DNA from: Paragonimus westermani | Lineage: Eukaryota > Platyhelminthes > Trematoda > Plagiorchiida > Troglotrematidae | Length of the DNA stretch: 64,000 nucleotides | NCBI GenBank assembly: GCA_008508345.1 | Contig: QNGE01000148.1 | Location: 220,740 to 284,739 of the forward strand | Direction of reading: 5' to 3' | Part shown: piece after piece, positions 37,901 to 49,900 of the stretch | Layout: every line of letters starts with the position of its first letter | How positions within the stretch are numbered: the stretch's first letter is position 1 | Position numbers and translations under genes: made by a program | The notes under the pieces: model-generated | What the model was told of the DNA's origin: nothing | Database searches by the model: none | What the model saw: only the letters and a program-made list of their open reading frames with translations

Positions 37901-40900
37901 ACGTGGTTTTTCTAACCAAAGACATCCCCAAATGACAAGCTTTTGCTGATGGCGAATACAACAGATCTTAGTTTCCATTAGACTGGTCTCACCTATTCAG
38001 TGGACTACATGACTGACTTCATGCTAGAGGAATCACTGTTACGGTGGTTTATGCAATACCGGCACGGGGACAAGTGGAATGGGGGTGCTAGGCCTTAGGA
38101 GCAGTGGATCTTCCTTAGTACTGGCACTTTTGAATGTACATCTTCAAGTTCTCATGTTCAACACCAGTGTGTGTTTTCCAGCTTGATGTGCACTGGTATA
38201 GTCATTCCATCTACCCTCGGTGTTCAAAATATTTATTGTCTTAATCGTTAGAACTGACTCGGTCTATGTATCACCGATAGCCAATTGTAGATAGTGGCAA
38301 CCACAATGTGTAGCTGCGTGACTCACAGCTGACCACGAAACGGATACAAATCGTTATTCGTATCCAGATACTACCATGGGTGAACATACGTTCGGAAACA
38401 AGAATACTGAATCAATCTCAGCGCACATGAGAGCGAAATTATGCGAAAGTGTATTCACAGCGAATGTCCCATTCCGCCGTATATATCATTAATTTCCCTC
38501 CCGAAATTTTGTTGTCTTGGGAGTCAGCTACTCGAACAGATGATTTTGTTTGTCTGATAAAGTTTCATTTTCTGAGGTCAATAACCCATGTTCTCCGCTT
38601 CTATTGCCTGGGATAAATTCGCGGTGGCGAACAAGAACTTGTTCGTCTGAAAATATATAGTTAGTCAGCAATTGGTTTTACGGAATATAAGACGTTCTGA
38701 CAACATAATTTTGTTTAGACTGGAAATTTGTAAATACATTTGAACATGCTTGTTGAGGAAAAATTGTAAATTGGGAGCACAGAAAGCCTGTATGTTAAAC
38801 CGAAGCATCTATACGGCAATGATTGCCATTCAGTTCCATCACAAGAATGTCCCTTAAGCCAATGCCGAACTTGAATTAAGCAGCTTCCTCCAACTTCCAC
38901 AGTATTCTTGCTGAACTTGGGGTATGTGAATTTGAAGTATAATTCGGGGCTACCTGATGAACTGCCCCGCCGAAATGACCATTTGCCAACACAAGCTATT
39001 TCCCATTGAGCATTGTATTTGTGAACTGTCACAGTTATAATTAACTCATGATGATAAAAAATAGTGTGAAATTCGTTTGCATTTCGGTCGGCAAGGTGCG
39101 TCAGTTCGTTTATACTAGATCGAAGGATAAGCAAACATATTGCCATTTGACATCGACATGTAAAGTCGCGTTTGGTAGGCTTTGGAGTTTGTAATTTAAG
39201 TTTTCCTTTTTTGAACACTCTTGTGCAAAACCATCTTTGGACTGGACTATGCGACCCAGTTCATTCAGGTGCCAGTATTGCCTTATTTCAGTTCTTGCTC
39301 TGAAGTCCGTTTCAGTGAAATCAACTTCTGAATTCTGGAAAGTCGTTTCACCAAAATGACTCGAAGACGATTTGAAGAATCCCACGTACTATGAATTTCT
39401 ATTAAGTGTCTCTGCTCTAGTCACCGTCACAAGCATCTCATAGGTTGACAACACCCAGCATCAAGTGTCCTGAATTACTGAAGGAGTTTGCCTTCTCACT
39501 ACTTCAAAAACTCTTCAACAGCATATGAAACAATTAATTACGTAGATCGATTAGGCAAGGCAGATGTCGTTATCTACACAAAAGATATGCTTTATCAAAT
39601 ATGAACAATTATAATCCATCGTATATTATGTTTTCTGTCCGGAAACACACTTTGTAAGATACATTTAGTACATGTGGTGAAGTTGGACTAAGGTCAATAC
39701 GGTTTCAAAAACCAAGTCAGATGCTAACGCTGCAGTTTAACTTTCATCTCTATTTCAGTCCAATTCGTTTAGCCTTGCGATTTTCACAAATGGTTCCAGA
39801 TCCTACGCCATTTTTCAGTATCAGCAAATTCAGTGGCCTGAACAGGATAAGGTAGTATCCTACGCTCTACCACCTGAAGCAGGTGTTTTCATGACGCATC
39901 CCCACGGATTTCAGCTTCCTCGCAGTGGACACTCAGTCGATACATCACAGTGGACCAAGTAAGCTGAGAAAACGTTTTAGAGTGGAGTAGGAGCAGACTG
40001 TACAAACAGGACATCTTTTGTTGCCAGAGTCTCCTTGCTGTAAACAAGACAGAAATGTAAGAGGGCTAGGGTATCTGTTCGGTTTGTGGTTCAGCTGATC
40101 TGGTGTGTGAACCAGTAACATGCCTTTTCTTGAACTGCATTCTCCAAGTTTCGTACCCCTCGAGGATGCTCGAAAAAGGGCAATGGATCCGGTTGTCTAC
40201 GATGGTCGCGTGATTTGCGAGTGTTTCGACATTGTGTCAGTTGCTTCGTTCCTTACTTCTGTCCAGTGTATCTGGTATTTGGCGGTCTGTAAAACAAAGC
40301 AAGACTACAACTCAGAGCTGACCGGTAAAATTTTCATTAGCTGCTATGTTAGGAAATCAGCTCTGGCTAGAGCTAGTACCTTTTAAGAGAGAGTGACTGC
40401 TTAGAATCAGTTGATATTTGTCCGTTACGACACACTTCTGCAATTCAGTCACCTAGTGCCTGCTCATTATTTCACATGACAGGAGATGGCTGAACAATAC
40501 GGCTCACCTGCTTAAAGTTGTCGGAGCTGAACACTTCACAACACAATATCAAGAAAGTGCAACATACTTCAGAGTATGGTTTGTGTATATGAAATAAGTC
40601 ATGAGGATATATACTTGGATGTCATGGTAATTCAGTGAAGAGGTTGTTTGGGTTATTGCATATATGTATGTATGTTTGTTAGGCAAACTAGGAAGTCAAT
40701 ACCATCGGTTACCATGTTAGAATCTGAGGTGGGAGAGGGCATGGCTATCGTTGTTAGTTAAGCGCCTGCTCACATACGTCTGTTCGCTTCTTGGCATCGA
40801 CTGCTTATGTATCCTTCTGTTAAGCACCCAGCCTTCTTTGATTAATCAACTTTTACGCAAACCGTATTGGCGTGATAAGATATCCCGAGTATCCTGCATA

Positions 40901-43900
40901 TTTGGTGAAAGGTCTACAACGAAATTAGTATGAAGTCATCTTGGGAACAGCGTTGCAAGACTAGAATTTCTTAAAAGACATATCCAAACAGAGAATTATC
41001 ACTCTGGAATATCCTAGTATGACAGGGAGACAAAACTTATGATAAGTGGTGGGGCTATAACCTGGAAAGATCAAATGACAGACCTCAAGTGACCAGATAA
41101 CAACTCAACCAATGACCGAATTGCTATCACCTGACAATCGTAGACTGTTCGTGCCATGGCGACCTAGCTTGCAAATAAATGTTTGTACATGTATGATCAT
41201 ACCTTTCAAGTTCAGATATAATCTCACTCAACCCACTTTGGAAATTAAAAACCAGACTGATGTTTTGCTCTTGTCATCAGTGGTACAAATTCTTGCCATG
41301 TTTTGAATTCACATTTATGCGTACATGTAGATCAAGGGCATACGAAGTGTATAATGCTTACCATGTCATAAAAAGATATGGATAGACGCCATAAAAATGT
41401 AACAGTTCACCGGATATCGGAAGGTTGACGCAATGAAAAACCGAGGTGGTAACAGGCAAAAATAATTTAATGGGTGGATCGGGAAACAGAATACCGATAG
41501 TCCAGAGATGTTTCAACTTGTGGAATGAGAAGAAATAAACTACTGCTGCCGGCAACTACAGGGGCACGGCAGAAATGGATGAAGGAGTCGGCAAACTGGT
41601 ACAGAATGAAGAAAGTGAAGACTCGCACAACTCTGAACGAAATAATCGGCCTATCGTAAGTGCAAGCAAGTATATCTGAGCAAGCTAGCGTTGAGATTCT
41701 TTTCAGCGAATAACCTTGCTGTGAAATTAAACAGACCATCTTTATAGAATCCAGTCTGTGTCATCAGTAAGCAGTTCCGTTATATGACCTCCACCAAAAA
41801 TTAAATCCAAGTTGCTTGTTTAGTTCATAAGGTACTTTTAGAATTACGGCACCAAGCGAATGCCAAATAAAATTATCAGGTCTGTCTTCGTTAGTTTAAA
41901 ATTGCACAAAATGCTCACTTTGAAACCGAAAAATAATTTTACTGATCGAACAAGTTACTATCATTTGCTTTCTAGATGATGGATAAGTAGCTGTATTGTA
42001 AACTTTTTCACTAAGACATTCGTCCTCCGTCCTCTACCAGTGAAACGAACGTTGCTCTGCCTGGTGAATGGCTGATTCCACTATACGATGCTCCATTGGG
42101 ATCTGATGAACGTGTAGAATGGTTACCGAAAATTGCGGAGGAATTCCTTGAATCTATTTATACTACCTGTCATGTGCCTGCTCAACACGATGGTTTCAAC
42201 CTTGAAGAAGCCATTGTTCGACGCATTCCGAAAACCGGCAGCTTTTCATCCGAACTCATGAACGATGGCCCTACGGAGTCTGGCTTCGGATTGGTAACAG
42301 AGCCTACAGAACTCGATCCATATCACTACACAGACGAGTGGGATGAGGATTATGACTACGGTATGGGAGGAACTGGTTCACAGCCCAACAATGATTCGTT
42401 CTGGGCCAGCTATCATGAGGAATTGAAAAATCAATTCACTGATACCGTAGAACCGACCGCACAAGAAAACGAAATGCACTCAACCACGGGAACTGGAGCT
42501 ATGACTAAGTTGCCAGAAATCATACCAGAAACAGTTCAACCGTTAGGTTTATACGACGGGGACAGTGATCGGATGCACACTGTTGAACGTGAGTCGGTAC
42601 TAGGATTTATTTCTTAACAACGATTCACTCTGCACGTAGACGTTTTTACTGAAGATGTCTGATCATGGTAATAATTTTGTAATACTTCACATATAAATTA
42701 AAATCAGCTTTCTTCTAGTTGACTAATCTTTAATGGGTGGAGAGTTAAGGGAGGCACTTTGGATATTTTTGCTTTCAGTGAAGCTCAAGCTTTAAATTTG
42801 GATCGATAGGAAACCGAAAATTTCAGTCTGACAAGAGGGTCATTTGACACGATTTTCTTTCATTTACCGTAGGTTTCTCCAAGCGTACTATCGATAAGCA
42901 TTTGCATTACCTCCTTAACACAAACATTATAACGTAACACTGAAACAAAGCATGCAAAACCGGCATTTCCTTTCGAGACGTTCTACTAAGTCGTAAAATA
43001 ACACTATCGATCCACGAGCAAATTTCACTGCAACCTCATGAGTGGTTGTGATGAAAGGTGTCCAAGCCACAGCCCACAAAACACGAATCACGTGGTACAG
43101 TTACTACCACGATAGTGTTAAAGTATCATACTTTATATTCGTAAACCAGGGTAAAGGCATTAGCCCATAGTGACGTTTGCACCTTTTAGCATGTAAAGTT
43201 GTTTGTTTGGTCACTCGCATGCTACATCATTATGACGTTTTAAAATAGATAAGGTTTGCATTCTCACTTGTTTGTTGGCCGAATTTTGCTGATTCCGCAA
43301 TTGTGTTTTGTGACCCTTCTGTCCTACTTCCAGGTATTCTAGTTTCCAGCTGGTGCTAAAGTGTGTCAACCTAGAATGTTCTGTATGCACTGACTGGATG
43401 GAAGTCAATTCCATTTGCATCGGCCACGTTAGTAATTGAATTGAGACCGTTATAGTCTCTTTTTGACTAAATATGAATATTCCGCTCCCTGCTGCTTAAT
43501 TTGTTCGAGTACAAACCGTGCAGTTTTCTACTTCGCCGCTCTCTTCAAATTAGTTGCCAAAAATAGTTGTTTGAAAGAGCTTGCTGCATTCGGAAGCATA
43601 AATGAAACGAATGACACAAAAACGGAAAATGACGCATTTCGTATTAACTTGCCATTACTATATTTACAATATACTGAACAGTTTTTCACAGAAACCAATT
43701 GCGAAGTAGATAAGTCACTAGCGTCTGGTACGGGTCAGGTTTGAGAAACGTTTTTGTGAACATTGAACCGTCTTAAATCGATTGGTCAAGGCCGTTTTAG
43801 CATACCGTCCACGCATGCATTGAATGCTCTCTTGTTTCCAGTGCTTGTTCAGAAATGGTTGCTTCAGTTGAAGAAATCATAAAACCAATCATTTCTCCTT

Positions 43901-46900
43901 CAACTTTTTTTTAAAAAAAACAGTCAAACCACAAAAATGGGTAAATGCATGCACTTACCGATAACTCAGTGGTACAAAATTTATCAATAAAAATAATGGG
44001 GCATTTGCATCAGGTAATCGGGAGTAGGTGAATGATGATCAGTCAGTCAAGCAGGAGAAATAACTGAATCCAGGTTAGGGCAGAGATTGTTCCAATCTTA
44101 AGGGTCTTCTTTTATTAGATATTCAAGGTGTTTGGGTGAACAGTCTGTTTGCGCTTGATAACCGTGATGGTGTAGAATGTTATGTAAGTCGCCTGATGAT
44201 GAATAACCGAAAACAGACTGTTCGAAAAAACACTTTTGACTTCTAATGAACTCATGAGCCTATTCGAGTCAGCATTTATTGCCAGACCAACTTAATTGGA
44301 CACTTTGCGGAACTCTAACATTTTTTTACATAAGATGCTTTCTTCCAACAACACGTTGTCCGGTATCATCGTTTGCACACGGAAACTAACAAACACATCA
44401 CACGACAGCTCGATCCGGAGCCCGGACTATGTACTACTGATGAATGTGAACAAAACTGAACTCTCTTTCAAACGATTTTATTCGAAGACGCCGGGCAAGA
44501 ATCCACTCCACTGCGAATGCTACAATCAAACAGTGAATTCCAATGAACATGACCCTACTATGCGTCAGTTACTAAGAAACAGGTTAACGAGTGGATACAC
44601 ACATGTTAAATATCTAACTTTGTCTAGTCAGCTATCACTACTCACTTTATAAGATATTTGTGCAAGACTTGTCTGGATAGCTAAAGCTCAATCGGTTGTT
44701 AGTCTGAGTATCGTTTCATGTACACGACTAGTTGGTAAAAAGGGGACGGTGTAGAAGAGAACTTTTAAGGTAACACGTTGGAGGTTCTTCACATTCATAA
44801 GGAACAACACTGTTTCAACTTCAACTATTACAAATGTATAAGTACAACAAAATAAATTTTGCTTTCTGCGCCTGGAACAAGTGAAATTATTCGGTAGAAT
44901 GCGATCAGGTTGTTTGCATGATAACAACGGGACCATTCTGAATGCTGAGTTTACCAGCCTGGGTGTTTCAGTGCCACAGATAAGTATTTCGTGCATGAGT
45001 ATTACTCTTTTGTAACCGCTTTTTGAGTGCCTCATCAACAGTTAACATTCATGATTTTAACAAGTTATTTCTAGTCGAGTAATCACGAGCTTCCTATGGA
45101 ATGCTTCGGTGTAAAAATATCTGAGTCACCGAGGATAACCATATCCGCGACTAACCTATTCCCAATAGAGATTTCCAAAACACGTTCTGTCAGTTTACGC
45201 CAACTGCTATGACTTGTTTGAACCATTAGGTATTTAGAAAACGAGTAGTGCTGAGAATTAAAAGTGATTCAGTGATTTTAATAAAGCCGCTTTTGGAAGC
45301 AATCGTAGACACATGGTTGCAGCTGTCAGTCCTAGTCTTCCATGGTCGACACCTGCTGGCCGCTTGTTAAAAATAATTGTTACCAAGAACCGTAAGGAGA
45401 TCGCTAGCCGATTTCGGACTAGTATCAATCAATAAGTTTATTCCGGCTACCTAAACTTCCTCACGCGTGTCGAAATTTTGCGTTATTCCGATCCAGTTAC
45501 TTGGTTTCACAACAAAGTATATCGCGGATCCGATCTCGGTGTTGTGATTTTGGTGGTATGTAGTAGTATATAGATCCCTCGTAATGAACTTGAGCGATGA
45601 TTAACCTAGATGGACTAAGGAGTGGCACACGCGACAATGAGCACTATCAGTGTTGTTTGTTTCATGAGATAAAGTTATTAACACCATAATTTCTGTTGAT
45701 GTACGTTGCACGACTTATAACTGGCATTAGTTACCTAACAGAACACATTCAGCCGATATCTTCGCAAGCGAATAATGCTCGGACACCTGGCAGAAACAGA
45801 GGAATATTCCAAATAGGCAACATAAATTCCTTGACAACAAAGAACTGAAGTTCGTAACCTGTAATGAATAGTTTGCACTCTGTGATAGCTTAGAAGTATC
45901 CCACTGTGACACACAATACGAGTGTATTTTCGCGGGACCAGCAAAAAACTATCGATTTACTAATAAAGCTTACCGGCCAGGAGCAGAGAAGTGGCCATTA
46001 CCTTACTTGGATTCTAGTTCGTTAAAAAGCAACATCTGCAAATACACTCGCGCACTTTTTCTGAGAAGATTCTGAAACATCTGTTGAAAGTGCCACTCCT
46101 CATGGTCACCAACGTAAGCAGTAGACCATCTTATAATGCAACAAAACTTGGTCACTGTTGCAGACCGGAACCAACCGTTATTGACCCATTATAAAGGCCG
46201 ATAGCTGGTCTGCCTTCGTTTGTTAGAACGGCCAACTTCAAAAAAGCAGCTGATTTGAATTTAGCCATTAAAATACCTGACTCAGCGTGTAACGGTTTAG
46301 GTGGGATGATGAGAACGATGAACCAATCATAAAAATGTGCGCAACTTTCGCCCATTCCGACATTAAAGAGTAATGAATATAACGAACACAAATCTCCAAC
46401 GATTTTTCCCCTCTTCAATTAGTTTGAACAGACAAAATTATCTCGTACACTCTTCAATCGACAGTCTGCTGTACTCATGACTGAAATAAGTGAACGTTTG
46501 ACCAAAAATGATTGAATACGTACCCGCGGCTTCCTAGAGCTCCCTTGACCATAGTTGTGAAAACTAAGGCTAGCGTAATCTAATTGTAGTATTTTTGAGC
46601 ACAATAAAAGCTTATTGCGAGTGTTCAAAAATGACCCCAATAAGATTGAGAAGTTTCATCCGGTTGCACGGCGTGATTGCGTGGAACGATGAAATCACTT
46701 CATTTGTGTCTGGTCTGGACGGAACTGAGCAGCTTTATGTGTTCCGTTTACACCTAATTCAAGACTCCGTTTTAACATTATCATTAAGCTCTTGTATTCG
46801 TAGGGTGACCCAATGAACATAGTCTTCTCTACTCTGAGTTGTGTCTCACTGTGGACGTACACTTAGTTGTGATGATCGATACATGTGCCGGTATATTTAT

Positions 46901-49900
46901 TCGAACGTAGCATATCTTCCAGTAATCGTAATTCTTCCTGTAGCGTTGTATGAATATGGCTGTGACTGACTACATGTGGGCAATGAGACCGTTAGGCATA
47001 CTAGCACAATTGCGTAGTTCAAACTTTTTATGTTGTAAACGGTCGAACAGCTTAGGCTGTTTCGTAGACAGCCGTCTTTGATTCTTTGTCAACTTGTATT
47101 GACCGTGTAGCAGTGTACGATTCTTCAGTGTTGCGGTAAACTATGAAAAATGAAGCCCTATCTCAGGCCTTCAATTGTAATCACTGTGTGTTTATGTATG
47201 AGACGCATCGGAACAGATATCCACCGGATTTGAACATATTGAATGTTCGAGAGAATAGGGGATCCACGTGTGTATGAGTAGGTAGTTGAGATGGATTAGT
47301 CTTTACTTGTCCAATGAACCGACAGAAATGTGTTACAGAATTGCCAATGGCTTCGGGTGACTCAAAAAAGTGATGCCTAGTTAATTTGCTAGTTCTTCTG
47401 TTTGTTATAGGGTTCAAACCATACTGGTACTTGCTGACTCATTCGGTATGCATCCGATTGTATTATCTGTCCGTGAAATTAGACACGAAATGTCTGGCAT
47501 AATATCAACAGTATAGGCTTAACCATTCGAAATTGCTCGATAGACGTCGTTTATAACACACTTTCAAATGATAAATATTGCTTATACGAACTGTAAGTTG
47601 ATAATAGCATTCAAGGTAACTTCTGAATTTGTAGAGTACACTGTCGGACAAAATACCTGACAGTGTGATCTCCAACGTCCAGTCTAGACAAAAATGCATC
47701 TGTCTGTCCAGATGTGAACACGTACTGGTTAAGATCAACCAGCATCGATCAATCAGTTCAGAACCTACGTGTTCAAGGGCAAGAACCTCATTGCTAACTT
47801 GTTTTGCTTTCACGCACATTCTCTTCTCACTGTCGGTTGTCTAAGAGAACGCTATCGATTGTCGTTTATTCTTCCAGTGCTATCTTTGCAAGTGTAGACG
47901 TTCAGTTACTGATCTCGAATTTCCGCCACTCTAGGCAGTTGGTTATATTTGTGAACTAGTTTAAATAAATCACATTACTTTGCCTCTGCCTTGATGTTAT
48001 GCACTGAAGATATCCACTTCTGTTTTCTTGATCGATGCTACTGCGAAACAGAACGGGGTAGCCATGTGTAGTCCACTGAGACTTATCTTAGCAGACGTTT
48101 TCATGTTAATGATTTAGCAATTGTTACCTGCAGGCATAGCACGACTATCATATTACGAACGCTACATGAGTGATACACTATTACTCAGCAGGGAATAGAC
48201 AACCTAGTGAGGCGCCAAAATATTTGCCATCTTAATCTAAAGTTACGCTGTGAAACCGAGAGTGATAAATGCTTGATGTTTCTGGGCATCCGCCTAAGTC
48301 GCTAGAGAGAGATCTCTGTTAAACGTGCTGTCTTCAGGAAATCCATGTGGTACAGTTAATAACCGAACTAAAGTAGTTTCAAACCGTTGCTCTATAAACA
48401 CGTTGGTGAATATAGTGTTCACATGTGCCAGACAAATCTGCACACAAGAAAACAATACGAAGGAAGCATGCTTGATCATGTATGTACTACCATATACGGA
48501 TTATCCCAGAAGACCTGCATACGGACGTCGTTGACCGGAACCGCCATTCGGAAAGACGGTTATCGTGAAAAAGGGTTTACATACAATTACCTTTTAAAGA
48601 TGATTACCATATGCATCAAACAACGCAGAGACTGATAAATTCAATTAAACGAACGTATAACACAGCTGAACTTTGCGTATTAGCTCCGACTCAGAAGTTG
48701 CCTATGCTTTCACTTGAAGAAGATTTGCTTGTCTGTGTCATTTCACATTTCATTTATCAGTTCACATGTAACTGCGAAGAAAAATACACAGAAAGAGCCG
48801 GGAGGTGCTTGATCGCCACAGTGAGGGAACACGTGTCTAAGTGGTTGCAGAAGTCCTTGTTGCCGAAGAATGGCAACGTCGTTGAGACACGTAAGCAACC
48901 AGCGTCGGTAGACTGTACGCACGTATTAATCAGTGTACATACTGTCGACCTAGCTTGTGCATTCAGATTGCTCTTGCTTTATTCCGGTCCAAGATTCTTG
49001 CGTTTTGCTGAGGTAATCACAATCAGTCGACTGAAGCCAGCCTTGTGTGTTCAGAAACGCTTCGTGAACTCGTCCTTGACTTGGACTTGGTGACTTTTTC
49101 CAACCCACTGACTGCTCACTCATCCCAATCCCGTAGTAGTTGAATGTAAGAACGGCGATTTATGTTATCACGAAAGTGGCACTCACAAGTCTTTAAAAAA
49201 ATGCTTGAATCCACCGATTCTCTTGTTCTACCTTCTTTTTTCCGCACTTCTGAAGGGGACGAATTACTCTAATTTTTTGGGGATCATTTTTAGACGGGTT
49301 CTACACCACGCTGAAAGTTGGTCAGTTTTTTGTTGGCATTCTCACCCTTCACTCTGTGGCTATGTACTCTTAAGTCTAGTTTATCTTTGCGAGATCATAA
49401 CTCATCAGTTAGCTGTCTATATTACAATCGATTTCCAAGTGTCAGTGGTTGAGAGTTGGGATGACCGAGCTGGGTCAAGTGTGTTGAGTCGAATGAGATA
49501 GTGACTGGTCTAATGAGTAGGTCTTCTAGTATGTCGATTCCGAGAAGTGAGAAGCAACAACAACAACAACAAAAAACAAATTTATTCGTTTTATGTGGCA
49601 AGACATTCAGCTAAGATATGTGTACAGCTGCGATCATTTACGAAATAGGGTCATGCGTTTTTTGTGACCACGTTCAAACCAACTGATCTGTGCTGCGTGG
49701 TTTTCCCTGTTCTTGCTTCCAACAGCACAAACGTCATTTTGAAATCTTTCCATACAGCTGGTCCTCTCACAGTTCACTTAATAGATACTCTAGTTCATGG
49801 ACGTCAGGTGCTCAATCCAACTCACTGACTTACCATGTCACCAGTGGCTTATTTCCTACGAATATCAGCATGGTGTGAGATTGACACGATTCATATCAAC

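Larger units (their letters stand above)
27802..39758 (+). other. intron 3 (12.0 kb)
   Basis: Runs from GTAAGT to CATCTCTATTTCAG. It contains a (TA)n run at 28058-28074 and a tRNA-like SINE at 35521-35600. A faint LINE endonuclease-like stretch near 28985-29100 was not accepted. The rest is AT-rich DNA with overlapping short frames. A 167-codon minus-strand frame at 38715-39218 is the longest in the intron and has no recognisable family. Confidence 0.7.

Noticed and set aside
38715..39218. A 167-codon minus-strand open frame in intron 3, the longest frame not assigned to a gene or element.
   Set aside because: No recognisable domain, no clear splice sites or start context, and an overlapping frame on the same strand at 39110-39385 looks equally good. 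Long chance frames are expected in 64 kb.
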